In this document: positions 1 through 8,054 of the stretch, piece by piece | How the letters are laid out: each line of letters opens with the position of its first letter | Numbering within the stretch: position 1 is the stretch's first letter | Assembly (NCBI GenBank): GCA_900316715.1 | Contig: ONEC01000037.1 | Span: forward strand, 1 to 53,307 | Origin: an uncultured Eubacteriales bacterium | GTDB lineage: Bacteria; Bacillota; Clostridia; Lachnospirales; Lachnospiraceae | DNA: 53,307 bases | Direction: 5' to 3' | Program-made: the position numbers and the translations under genes | The notes under the pieces: model-generated | Told to the model about the DNA's origin: nothing | Database searches by the model: none | The model's input: the letters and a program-made list of their open reading frames with translations, nothing else

Positions 1-53
1 TTTGAAACTATTTCATATGCTTCTTCGCATTTTTCTCTTGTTATAGTATCCAT
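1..53 (-). CDS. N-terminus of a gene cut by the window edge, possibly threonine ammonia-lyase
   Basis: Seventeen codons are visible, beginning MDTITREKCEEAYEIVS, with a GAGGG ribosome binding site five bases before the ATG. The gene follows ftsY on the same strand after about 40 bases. The pattern 'EEAxEIV' close to the N-terminus resembles the start of biosynthetic threonine ammonia-lyases of Lachnospiraceae, which I recall lying next to ftsY. Seventeen residues cannot establish this. That a start codon and ribosome binding site are present is secure; the product is a guess. Confidence 0.4.
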   Translation of the reverse strand, partial: MDTITREKCEEAYEIVS

Positions 54-92
54 ATGCTGTCCCTCTTTATAAGATAATCATACGTCAATTGT

Positions 93-1055
93 TTACTCAT
101 TAAAATCTCCGGCGATACCGCTGTCCATGATAATATCTGTATCATTCTTTACATCGAAGTCTGCAAACAGAGCATTGATGTACTCTTCAGGATCGAACTT
201 CTGAAGATCTGATATTTTCTCCCCAACACCGATATACTTGATCGGGCATTTAAGCTCGTTCATTATGGCAATTGCAATACCACCCTTAGCAGTACCGTCA
301 AGCTTTGTAAGAATGATACCGTTGATCTCAGTAACATTAGCAAACTGTCTTGCCTGCTCAAGAGCATTCTGACCTGTTGAGCCGTCGAGAACGATCATAG
401 TCTCAACATAAGCTTCAGGATACTCGCGCTCGATAACACGTCTCATCTTTGCAAGCTCATCCATAAGGTTCTTCTTATTGTGAAGTCTTCCGGCTGTATC
501 GATAAGAAGAAGATCTGTCTTACGGGCCTTTGCAGCCTTAACTGCATCATATACAACAGCTGAAGGATCTGATCCCTCATTATGAGCTATGATATCTACA
601 CCTGCTCTGTCAGCCCATGTACGGAGCTGTTCTATAGCACCGGCTCTGAATGTATCAGCTGCAGCAACCATGGTCTTTCTTCCGTCACCCTTATAAAGAG
701 CTGCAAGCTTTCCAACAGATGTTGTCTTTCCTACACCGTTTACACCGATGATAAATACAACGCTGTGTGCATCCTCATAACAATATGCCGCATCATTAAG
801 TACAATCTGATCACGAAGGATGTTCTTTACAAGTTCCTTACACTTCTCAGCATCCTTTATTCCAAGTTCCTCGACACGCTCTCTCAGGTCATCGATAACC
901 TTTTCAGTCGTCTCAAAACCCATATCAGACTCAATAAGAGTCTCCTCGAGATTGTCGTAAAAATCATCATCTATTTCAGTAGCTTTGCTGAATACGTTAG
1001 CAAAGCTCTGGCTGGTCTTCTTAAGACCTTCTTTTAGCCTTTGAAAAAATCCCAT
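93..1055 (-). CDS. ftsY: Signal recognition particle receptor FtsY
   Basis: FtsY is the membrane-associated GTPase that receives SRP-ribosome-nascent chain complexes and hands them to the Sec translocon. The 320-residue protein has a short NG-type N domain (about 1-90) and no long acidic A domain, as in many Firmicutes. The G domain shows the P-loop GVNGVGKTT, the insertion-box motif DTFRAGA, the Walker B-like DTAGR and the specificity motif TKLDGTAKGG. The ATG follows AAAGGA at good spacing. It closes the conserved rnc-smc-ftsY order, although a GC-rich hairpin element of about 180 bases separates it from smc. The length is normal and no lesion is seen. Confidence 0.97.
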   Translation of the reverse strand: MGFFQRLKEGLKKTSQSFANVFSKATEIDDDFYDNLEETLIESDMGFETTEKVIDDLRERVEELGIKDAEKCKELVKNILRDQIVLNDAAYCYEDAHSVVFIIGVNGVGKTTSVGKLAALYKGDGRKTMVAAADTFRAGAIEQLRTWADRAGVDIIAHNEGSDPSAVVYDAVKAAKARKTDLLLIDTAGRLHNKKNLMDELAKMRRVIEREYPEAYVETMIVLDGSTGQNALEQARQFANVTEINGIILTKLDGTAKGGIAIAIMNELKCPIKYIGVGEKISDLQKFDPEEYINALFADFDVKNDTDIIMDSGIAGDFNE

Positions 1056-1075
1056 TTTTTATCCTTTCTATATAT

Positions 1076-1236
1076 AGCCTGCGTCCAAGATGTCGCGCTG
1101 CACCCGCGTGAAATGCCGCTCTGCAGCACGCACTTGCTCCGCAGGCATTCACTACACAGCATGAACAGGTCGGTGCGTGTTTCAGAGGCGGTTCTCAGCC
1201 GGTTGAAACGCGTCATCCGACTGTTCATGCGTCCGT
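1076..1236. repeat. GC-rich double-hairpin intergenic element between smc and ftsY
   Basis: The spacer is visibly richer in GC than its surroundings and carries two imperfect inverted repeats. One runs 1160-1229: CATGAACAG at the left end, CTGTTCATG at the right end, with partly paired arms inside. The second runs 1108-1152: GTGAAATGCC against GGCATTCAC, again with internal pairing. Neither has a U-tract, so they are not ordinary terminators. Short overlapping open frames exist on both strands (64 and 66 codons) without a convincing ribosome binding site. This looks like one copy of a dispersed, non-autonomous palindromic repeat or a structured RNA. No second copy lies in this window. Confidence 0.5.
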
Positions 1237-1237
1237 C

Positions 1238-2329
1238 TTAGTCATCCAGATCATCCTCTATAAGATTTACGGAAACGAGCGTCGACACACCCTTCTCCTG
1301 CATGGTGATACCGTACAGGCGGTTTGCAGCCTCCATCGTACCCTTTCTATGTGTGATAACGATAAACTGTGTATGCTTTGTAAGTCTATCCAGGTAATGT
1401 GCAAAGTGTCCAACGTTTGCATCATCAAGAGCAGCCTCAATCTCATCGAGAATACAGAATGGTGATGGCTTCAGACTCTGAATAGCAAACAGCAGTGATA
1501 TGGCTGTAAGACTCTTCTCACCACCGGACAGCTGCATCATGTTCTGAAGTTTCTTTCCTGGCGGCTGAGCGTTGATGATAACACCGGACTCAAGGATATT
1601 CTCCTCATCCACAAGTGTAAGGGAAGCCTTTCCACCACCGAAGAGTTCCTTGAATACCTTAGCGAACATGTTCTGTATATCCTGGAACTTCTCAGCGAAG
1701 GTCTCTTTCATAGCCTTATCAAGATCAGCTATGATGCCTTTAAGGTTAGCTTCTGCCTGAAGTATATCATCTCTCTGTCCCTTAAGAAATAAGTACCTCT
1801 CGGAAACATCTTTATATTCTTCAATGGCATTAACGTTTACATCACCCAGAGCCTTGATCTTCTGCTTAACGCCGTTAATCTCTTTCTTGAGTGATGCAGC
1901 ACTGCCTATCTCTTCATCACGCTGCTCTGCAGCGGCACTGTAAGTCATCTGATATTCTTCCCACATGTAGTTTGTGAGATTATCCTTATCAGTATCTAAC
2001 TTCTCAAGGTTCATCTTAAGAGTATACTCTGATTTTTCGAGACCTGAAAGCTGAGTTGTAAGACCGTCACGCTTCTCGAAGAACTGCTTATGATTCTTAT
2101 TAATATCATCCCTGGTCTTATTCAGTTCATCCAGCTTTGTCTGAAGCTTTTCCATCTCAGCAGAGTTTTCAGCCTTGCCCTTCTTTAAGAACTCATAGTC
2201 CTCTTCGAGCTTTTCAACATTCTCTGACTGATCAAGGAGTCTCTCATGACAATTCTCGAGTTCATCCTCAACTCTTGACTTATCAAGTCCAAGTCTTATG
2301 AGGTCAATCTCTCTTAAGACTGAGGTCAC
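1238..2329 (-). CDS. smc: SMC chromosome condensation ATPase, C-terminal part (frameshifted smc)
   Basis: This frame carries the last roughly 357 residues of SMC: the end of the returning coiled coil, the ABC signature QLSGGEKSL and the Walker B segment CILDEIEAALDDAN that completes the head ATPase. It overlaps the upstream smc frame (2304-4712) by 26 bases in the +1 frame. Its apparent GTG start has no ribosome binding site and lies inside SMC coding sequence, so it is not an independent gene. Adding two bases to a short AG repeat near 2304-2315 would join the halves into about 1,158 residues, close to the usual length for the family. SMC works with ScpA and ScpB, encoded at 18.0-19.4 kb. 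Confidence 0.93.
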   Translation of the reverse strand: MTSVLREIDLIRLGLDKSRVEDELENCHERLLDQSENVEKLEEDYEFLKKGKAENSAEMEKLQTKLDELNKTRDDINKNHKQFFEKRDGLTTQLSGLEKSEYTLKMNLEKLDTDKDNLTNYMWEEYQMTYSAAAEQRDEEIGSAASLKKEINGVKQKIKALGDVNVNAIEEYKDVSERYLFLKGQRDDILQAEANLKGIIADLDKAMKETFAEKFQDIQNMFAKVFKELFGGGKASLTLVDEENILESGVIINAQPPGKKLQNMMQLSGGEKSLTAISLLFAIQSLKPSPFCILDEIEAALDDANVGHFAHYLDRLTKHTQFIVITHRKGTMEAANRLYGITMQEKGVSTLVSVNLIEDDLDD

Positions 2330-4712
2330 GTTCTAACTTCTCTATGAGAGTATTTCTCTCACCGATTGCCTTCTCAGCCTGCTTTCCTGTATCGAAAAGC
2401 TCAGCCTTATTTCCCTCAATCTGCTTTATCTGAGTCTGCAGCTCCTGATTCTCTGTATTGATAGCCGCAAAATCAGATTCAATAGAGTTGATCTTGTCTT
2501 CAAGGCCTGTAAGTCTTATAGCTACAGAGTTCTGATCTATGGACAGTCTCTGAATCTGTCTTGTGAGATTATCTCTCTGCTCCTTAAGAGAATCCCTCTT
2601 CATCTTAAGGTTAGCCTCTTCTTCACGAGCCTTTCTGAGGAGGTTATTCTTCTCACCTATCTCCTGAGTAATCTCATCCAGTTCTCTCTTTCTACCGAGA
2701 AGATTACTGGAGTTTCTGAAAGCACCACCGGTCATGGCACCACCCGGATTAATAAGTTCTCCTGTAGGAGTAACCAGTCTGAGTGTCTGATGATACTTCT
2801 TTGCGATAACGATTGCATTATCTATGTTATCTACAACGATACTTCTTCCGAGAAGACTCTCTATGATACCGCTGTACTTCTTATCTGTTTTAACCAGCTG
2901 GGAAGCAACTCCGATAACACCCTTTTCCCTAAGTGCATCAGGATCCACGCTTCCTCTCTTCTGAACAGTTGTAATAGGGAGAAATGTAGCCCTACCCAGT
3001 TTATTTGTTCTGAGATATGCGATCATGTCTCGGGCTGTCTGTTCATCCTCAGTTACAATGTTCTGTATACTTGCACCAAGAGCTGTCTCGATGGCTGTTT
3101 CATATTCCTCATCAACCTTGATGATATCAGCAACAACACCTACAATACCCTTGCTGCTTGACTTCTTTTCCATAACCTTACGGATACTTACACCGTAGCC
3201 CTCATATCTCTCTGTAAGGTTTCTGAGACTTTCATGTCTTGACTGAAGACTTATTACCTGCTGAGTATATTTGGATATTTCATTCTTAACATCATTGCTT
3301 CTCTCAGTAGATGCTCTGAGGTCTGCTTCAGCCTTCTCTAAGTCTCTGTTATTCTTAGCTATGCTTTCCTCGATGGAATTCTTCTCTGTTTCAAGAGTCT
3401 TCTTCTCGGATAAAGCCTTCTCTTCTTCACTCTTATCAGCAAGATACTTACTTCTCAGCTCTGTCTTTCTGAGCTCGATATTCTCAAGCATAGTATCATA
3501 TCTTGCTATCTTCTCCTTAAGGCTTCCACCCTCATTCATGAAATCGATGATATCAGCCTTAGCAGTATTGATGGATGCCTCAAGAGCTTCCTCTTCTGCA
3601 AGAACCTTATCTCTTGCATCTTCAGCAAGTTTAAGAAGCTTATTCTTCTCGGCAAGTTCGTTAACTATGCCGCCCTTCTTCTGCTGAACCTTCTCTATCT
3701 CTCCTTCGAGACGGAGAACCTCTGCCTTATATCTTTCAATCTGGGAATTGATCTCAGTACTGCTCTTTTCCTCAGATGATATCTTTTCCTTGATTACGAG
3801 CATCTGACCATCAGCACGTTCATTCTCAAGTTTCTTCTCGCTTAAGAGATTTCTGTACTTCTCAAGTTCCTCCTCAAGGGCTGACAGCTCTTCCTCGAGC
3901 TTATCATACTCCTGCTTGGTGAACTCAAATTCTTCCCTTACTCTTTCAATATCAGCCTGAGTGATGGAAAGCTTCTCAGTATTCTCATCTATCTTCTCAG
4001 TAATCTTATCAACCTCAAAGAGGAAGGAGTTGATCTCCAGCTTCTTTAATTCCTCTTTAAATGCAAGGTATTCCTTAGCCTTCTCTGACTGGATCCTGAG
4101 AGGCTCAACTCGCTCTTCAAGTCCTGACAGAATATCGTTAACACGGTTAAGGTTAACATGCTCTGCCTCAAGATTCTTCTCAGTGATCTCTTTATTCTTC
4201 TTATACTTAACAATACCTGCAGCTTCATCAAAAAGTGCACGTCTGTCTTCCGGCTTGTCAGAAAGGATTCTTTCGATCTGACCCTGTCCTATAATGGAGT
4301 AACCTTCCTTACCGATACCGGTATCAAAGAAGAGTCTTGTGATATCCTTCAGACGGCTTGCATTTCCATTAATAAGATATTCTGATTCACCTGATCTATA
4401 AACACGTCTTGCAACAGTAACCTCGCTGTAATCGATCGGCAGGCTTCTGTCTGTATTATCAAGGGTTATGGCAACATATGCAGCTCCCTGAGGCTTTCTG
4501 AGCTCTGTACCGGAGAAGATAACATCCTCCATGTTGGCACCTCTCAGCTTCTTAGCACTCTGCTCACCGAGAACCCAGCGCACCGCATCTGCTACGTTGC
4601 TTTTACCGGAACCGTTAGGTCCGACAATTCCTGTTATTCCTTTTTCAAACTTAAAATCAATCTTATTTGCAAAAGATTTGAAACCGTTAACTTCTATACT
4701 CTTTAAATACAT
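2304..4712 (-). CDS. smc: SMC chromosome condensation ATPase, N-terminal part and hinge (frameshifted smc)
   Basis: SMC forms the ring-shaped condensin that organises and segregates the chromosome. This 802-residue frame begins MYLKSIEVNGFKSFA and shows the Walker A motif GPNGSGKSN, a long coiled coil (about 170-500), the hinge (about 510-660, including the glycine-rich NPGGAMTGGAF) and the start of the return coil. It ends early at a TGA after SLKRD, and the C-terminal head continues in another frame at 1238-2329. The start is two bases after the rnc stop, as expected in an rnc-smc-ftsY operon. Because ATP hydrolysis needs both head halves, the gene as read would be non-functional. A sequencing or assembly error is a live alternative. 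Confidence 0.95.
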   Translation of the reverse strand: MYLKSIEVNGFKSFANKIDFKFEKGITGIVGPNGSGKSNVADAVRWVLGEQSAKKLRGANMEDVIFSGTELRKPQGAAYVAITLDNTDRSLPIDYSEVTVARRVYRSGESEYLINGNASRLKDITRLFFDTGIGKEGYSIIGQGQIERILSDKPEDRRALFDEAAGIVKYKKNKEITEKNLEAEHVNLNRVNDILSGLEERVEPLRIQSEKAKEYLAFKEELKKLEINSFLFEVDKITEKIDENTEKLSITQADIERVREEFEFTKQEYDKLEEELSALEEELEKYRNLLSEKKLENERADGQMLVIKEKISSEEKSSTEINSQIERYKAEVLRLEGEIEKVQQKKGGIVNELAEKNKLLKLAEDARDKVLAEEEALEASINTAKADIIDFMNEGGSLKEKIARYDTMLENIELRKTELRSKYLADKSEEEKALSEKKTLETEKNSIEESIAKNNRDLEKAEADLRASTERSNDVKNEISKYTQQVISLQSRHESLRNLTERYEGYGVSIRKVMEKKSSSKGIVGVVADIIKVDEEYETAIETALGASIQNIVTEDEQTARDMIAYLRTNKLGRATFLPITTVQKRGSVDPDALREKGVIGVASQLVKTDKKYSGIIESLLGRSIVVDNIDNAIVIAKKYHQTLRLVTPTGELINPGGAMTGGAFRNSSNLLGRKRELDEITQEIGEKNNLLRKAREEEANLKMKRDSLKEQRDNLTRQIQRLSIDQNSVAIRLTGLEDKINSIESDFAAINTENQELQTQIKQIEGNKAELFDTGKQAEKAIGERNTLIEKLERDLSLKRD

Positions 4713-4714
4713 TT

Positions 4715-5401
4715 CTACGATTCTCCCAGCTGAGTGAGTGTTCTGTGAGCAGCTATCTGCTCTGCAAGCTTCTTGGAGCCTGCCTCGCCCCTGCCATACT
4801 CTTTATCATCTATATAGCAGGCTGCATAATAAGTCTTATTATGTGCAGGACCTGTTTCTTTGATGATCTTGTAGGAAGCACGATGTCCCTGAGCCTGTAC
4901 AAATTCCTGCAGAGATGTTTTAGCATCAAAAAATGCAGACTCACGCACCACATCTGAATCTGAGAGCAGATGTCTCTTAACGTATCTCGTTGCTGAATTG
5001 AGTCCTCCATCCAGATAGATGGCACCAAGTATGGACTCAAAGATGTCGCAGAGGATAGAACTCCTGTTCATTCCTCCTGAATTCTTCTCTCCCTGACCCA
5101 GACATATATATTCACCAAGCCCCAGAAGTTTTACGATCTGAGAAAGTGTATACTCACAGACCAGACTGGCTCTGAGTTTTGTAAGCTCACCTTCGCTCTT
5201 CTCAGGATACTTCTTAAAAAGCTCCTTACTTACTATAAATTCAAGGATTGCATCTCCCAGGAACTCATATCTTTCATAAGATACTTTTTCAATCTGACAT
5301 TCATGTATATATGAACGATGTGTAAGCGCTATATCAAGATGACTGCGGTCCTTAAACTTATATCCAATTATCTCTTCTATTTCATCGTATTTAATCGCCA
5401 T
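4715..5401 (-). CDS. rnc: Ribonuclease III
   Basis: RNase III cleaves double-stranded RNA in rRNA processing and mRNA turnover. The catalytic domain shows the signature ERYEFLGDAIL and the second acidic site in DIFESILGAIYLDGG. A C-terminal double-stranded RNA-binding domain begins at about LQEFVQAQG. I set the start at the ATG of MAIKYDEIEE because an AGGAG lies eight bases upstream; an upstream in-frame TTG five codons earlier has no such support. The start overlaps the plsX stop by 11 bases, which suggests translational coupling. The length (228 residues) is normal. No acpP gene lies between plsX and rnc, unlike many Firmicutes. Confidence 0.96.
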   Translation of the reverse strand: MAIKYDEIEEIIGYKFKDRSHLDIALTHRSYIHECQIEKVSYERYEFLGDAILEFIVSKELFKKYPEKSEGELTKLRASLVCEYTLSQIVKLLGLGEYICLGQGEKNSGGMNRSSILCDIFESILGAIYLDGGLNSATRYVKRHLLSDSDVVRESAFFDAKTSLQEFVQAQGHRASYKIIKETGPAHNKTYYAACYIDDKEYGRGEAGSKKLAEQIAAHRTLTQLGES

Positions 5402-6410
5402 TAGTACTCTCCTCAAAGCCTTTAACTATCTTACCGCTTACATCATTCTCAACAAATGCACGGCACTGTTCTATAGCAGATATAACCTCTTCTTCCTTGG
5501 AATTGCCATGTATCTTTACAACAAGGCCCTTCAGTCCAAGCAGAGGTGCACCGCCCTTATTCGAAGCGCTGAACTTGGATTTCATTTCCAGTAATGATTC
5601 CTTGATGAGCATGCCTCCAAACTTTGCCTTAGGCGACGCCATTATGGCACCCTTAAGTTCACCCAGGATCATCTTAGCTATTCCTTCATATAGCTTAAGG
5701 ATTATATTTCCAACAAAAGCTTCTGTAAGAACAACATCAGCTTCTCCGAAAGGAATCTGTCTTGCCTCTATATTTCCGATAAAGTTGATATCTGTACAAG
5801 CCTTTAGAAGCGGGTATGTTTCCTTTACAAGAGCATTGCCCTTTTCTTCCTCGGCACCGATATTAACTATCGCAACTCTCGGATTCTCCACGCCCATGAC
5901 GCTTTCCATATATATGGAGCCCATCTTTGCAAACTGAACAAGCACCTCAGGCTTTGCGTCCACGTTTGCTCCACAGTCTATAAGAAGCGAAGGTTCTCCG
6001 GTAGTCGGAATAAGCGGAGCCAGAGGAGCACGCTTTACTCCTTTAGCACGTCCTATAATAAACTGGCCTCCTGCGAGAACTGCTCCGGAACTTCCTGCAG
6101 AGATAAGAGCATCAGCCTTACCTTCCTTAAGGAGGTTCATTGCTATAACCAGAGATGACTCTTTCTTCTTGCGGACTGCTTCCACAGGTTTCTCGTGAAG
6201 GGATATCTCTTCCGTTGCATTTATAACTTCTATTCCTGATTCATCATATTTTTCAGATGCCAGAAGCTTATTTAATTCATCTGCATGTCCTGTCAGTATA
6301 ATGCTGATATTAGGATTCTTCTTTACTGCTTTTACCGCACCCTTGACACAGACAGCTGCCCCATTATCACCGCCGATAGTATCAATAACTATTCGGACAT
6401 TATCGCCCAT
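5391..6410 (-). CDS. plsX: Phosphate acyltransferase PlsX
   Basis: PlsX converts acyl-ACP to acyl-phosphate, the acyl donor for PlsY in the first step of phosphatidic acid synthesis. The 339-residue protein has the family's N-terminal DTIGGDNG (usually D-x-MGGD), the AGSSGAVLAGG turn and GEPSLLIDCGANVDAKPE. It is cytosolic and peripheral. The ATG follows GAGAGG at eight bases. It is preceded by the rpmF terminator and followed by an overlapping rnc. Its partner plsY lies at 20.4 kb with gpsA, so the glycerolipid genes are split over two loci here. Confidence 0.96.
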   Translation of the reverse strand: MGDNVRIVIDTIGGDNGAAVCVKGAVKAVKKNPNISIILTGHADELNKLLASEKYDESGIEVINATEEISLHEKPVEAVRKKKESSLVIAMNLLKEGKADALISAGSSGAVLAGGQFIIGRAKGVKRAPLAPLIPTTGEPSLLIDCGANVDAKPEVLVQFAKMGSIYMESVMGVENPRVAIVNIGAEEEKGNALVKETYPLLKACTDINFIGNIEARQIPFGEADVVLTEAFVGNIILKLYEGIAKMILGELKGAIMASPKAKFGGMLIKESLLEMKSKFSASNKGGAPLLGLKGLVVKIHGNSKEEEVISAIEQCRAFVENDVSGKIVKGFEESTNGD

Positions 6411-6552
6411 ATATCATACCTCTCACTTATGCATAACAAAGAAGCCGAGCATTCGGCCTAACTTAAATATTTTAGCTTATAACGGGATTTAAATCAAGTT
6501 TAGAATTGATATATGAAATGGCCTGAAAAACACTGGAAATGTCCAGAAATAG

Positions 6553-6575
6553 AAAAAACTCCGCCGAAGCGGAGT
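6553..6575 (-). terminator. Intrinsic terminator after rpmF
   Basis: On the minus strand a seven-base-pair stem ACTCCGC/GCGGAGT with a UUCG tetraloop is followed directly by a run of T. It sits ten bases beyond the rpmF stop and about 140 bases before plsX, so it should end or attenuate transcription from the rpmF promoter. Confidence 0.9.
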
Positions 6576-6585
6576 CTTCTATAAA

Positions 6586-6768
6586 TTAATCAACAGCAAC
6601 GATTTCCTTCTGGTTGTATGAACCACAGTTCTTGCAAACTCTGTGTGGTACCATAAGCTCGCCGCACTTGCTGCACTTTACAAGAGCTGGTGCAGTCATC
6701 TTGAAGTTTGCTGCTCTTCTCTTATTTCTTCTAGCTTTTGAGATTTTTCCCTTAGGACAGATTGACAT
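6586..6768 (-). CDS. rpmF: 50S ribosomal protein L32
   Basis: bL32 is a small protein of the large ribosomal subunit. The 60-residue protein starts MSICPKGKISKARRNKRRA, the classic start of the family, and carries a zinc ribbon with Cys32, Cys35, Cys45 and Cys48 (CSKC ... CKNC), so this is the zinc-binding form. The start is fixed by GGAGG about ten bases upstream; a longer in-frame reading to 6834 would run into the promoter and is not real. It has its own near-consensus promoter and its own terminator, so it is essentially monocistronic. Confidence 0.97.
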   Translation of the reverse strand: MSICPKGKISKARRNKRRAANFKMTAPALVKCSKCGELMVPHRVCKNCGSYNQKEIVAVD

Positions 6769-6805
6769 ACGAATTACACCTCCTTCTCGAAAACCAACTT
6801 TGCCT

Positions 6806-6834
6806 ATTATATTAAAGCATTCGCTAAATGTCAA
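6806..6834 (-). promoter_or_regulatory. Sigma-A promoter of rpmF
   Basis: A perfect -35 TTGACA (6829-6834) and a perfect -10 TATAAT (6806-6811) are separated by exactly 17 bases on the minus strand, between the ackA stop and rpmF. The leader before the rpmF start codon is about 30 bases. Confidence 0.92.
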
Positions 6835-6854
6835 TAGATTTTTTAAAATTTTTA

Positions 6855-8054
6855 TTATGCAAGCAGAGCTGCTGTGTCTCTTGCGATAGCCAGCTCCTCA
6901 TTTGTAGGGATAACATAAGCCTTTACAGTAGAATCTGCTGTACTGATCATAGCTTCCTTACCATGTGTAGCTGCATTTGTCTCCTCATCAAGATGAAGAC
7001 CGATATAATTGAAGTGCTTAAGGATAGAAGCTCTTACCTTAGCATCATTCTCACCGATACCTGCTGTGAAAGCGATCATGTCTACGCCATCCATAGCTGC
7101 GATATATCCACCGATAAGCTTAACTGCACTGTAGCAGAATGCATCAAATGCAAGCTTAGCACGAGGATTTCCATCTGCGATACCAGCATCAATATCTCTG
7201 AAGTCACTCGAGAGACCTGAAAGTCCCTGGATACCTGACTTCTTGTTAAGAAGTGTAAGGAGCTGATCTACATCCATCTTTTCCTTATCAGCGATGTACT
7301 GAAGGATTGCAGGATCAACGCTTCCGCTTCGCGTTCCCATGATAAGACCATCAAGAGGTGTGAATCCCATAGATGTATCTACTGACTTACCACCCTTAAC
7401 AGCTGTGATACTAGCACCACCACCAAGATGACATACGATAACCTTAGAATCCTCTACAGGCTTTCCAAGGATCTCGATAGCTCTCTTTGATACGAAGCTG
7501 TGGCTTGTACCGTGGAAACCGTATCTTCTTATCTTGTATTTCTCATAGTATGAGAATGGAATACCGTAAATATAAGCCTCTTCAGGCATTGTCTGATGAA
7601 ACGCTGTATCAAATACTGCGCACTGTGGTGTACCTGGCATAAGCTTTGAACAAGCATCAATACCAAGAAGATTTGCAGGATTATGAAGTGGTGCAAGATC
7701 TGAACACTCCTTAATCTTAGCGATTACTTCATCATTTATAATAACAGATGAATCAAAGAACTCTCCACCATGAACAACTCTGTGTCCAACTGCATCTATC
7801 TCATCAAGACTCTTAACTGCTCCGTCAACCGGATCAAGAAGTACATCGATAACAGCTTGGAAAGCTACGCTGTGATCAGGCATATCAATCTTCTTCTCCT
7901 TCTTCTCGCCTGTTGTACTGCTTGTATAAGCAATATCAGCATCAGCAATACCGATTCTCTCGCAGAGACCCTTTGCATATACCTTCTCTGTCTCTGAATC
8001 AATAAGCTGGTACTTAAGTGTTGTGGAACCGCAGTTAATAACTAAAATCTTCAT
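6855..8054 (-). CDS. ackA: Acetate kinase
   Basis: AckA makes ATP and acetate from acetyl-phosphate, the usual energy-yielding end step of fermentation. The 399-residue protein has the N-terminal NCGSTTLKYQL, VVHGG, FDTAFHQ, the HLGGGAS loop and GFTPLDGLIMGTRSGSVDP, all typical of the family. The ATG follows AGGAGG at six bases. It overlaps the upstream diguanylate cyclase gene by 20 bases, so translation is probably coupled. Phosphotransacetylase (pta), which often precedes ackA, is not in this window. Confidence 0.97.
   Translation of the reverse strand: MKILVINCGSTTLKYQLIDSETEKVYAKGLCERIGIADADIAYTSSTTGEKKEKKIDMPDHSVAFQAVIDVLLDPVDGAVKSLDEIDAVGHRVVHGGEFFDSSVIINDEVIAKIKECSDLAPLHNPANLLGIDACSKLMPGTPQCAVFDTAFHQTMPEEAYIYGIPFSYYEKYKIRRYGFHGTSHSFVSKRAIEILGKPVEDSKVIVCHLGGGASITAVKGGKSVDTSMGFTPLDGLIMGTRSGSVDPAILQYIADKEKMDVDQLLTLLNKKSGIQGLSGLSSDFRDIDAGIADGNPRAKLAFDAFCYSAVKLIGGYIAAMDGVDMIAFTAGIGENDAKVRASILKHFNYIGLHLDEETNAATHGKEAMISTADSTVKAYVIPTNEELAIARDTAALLA

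Noticed and set aside
1160..1229. smc terminator
   Set aside because: The hairpin is imperfect and no T run follows on either strand.
1034..1241. Short frames on both strands (64 and 66 codons) between smc and ftsY
   Set aside because: They lie in an inverted-repeat-rich element, lack clear ribosome binding sites and mirror each other; better explained by a repeat or RNA structure.
2304..2329. Programmed ribosomal frameshift in smc
   Set aside because: No slippery heptamer or downstream structure was recognised, and programmed shifting is not known to me for smc; a small indel is simpler.
3271..4281. Long plus-strand frames antisense to smc
   Set aside because: Low-complexity serine/leucine-rich translations that mirror Glu/Lys-rich coiled coil; no ribosome binding sites.
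6769..6834. Longer N-terminus for L32
   Set aside because: The extension covers the TATAAT/TTGACA promoter, and the conserved family start MSICPK has a good ribosome binding site.
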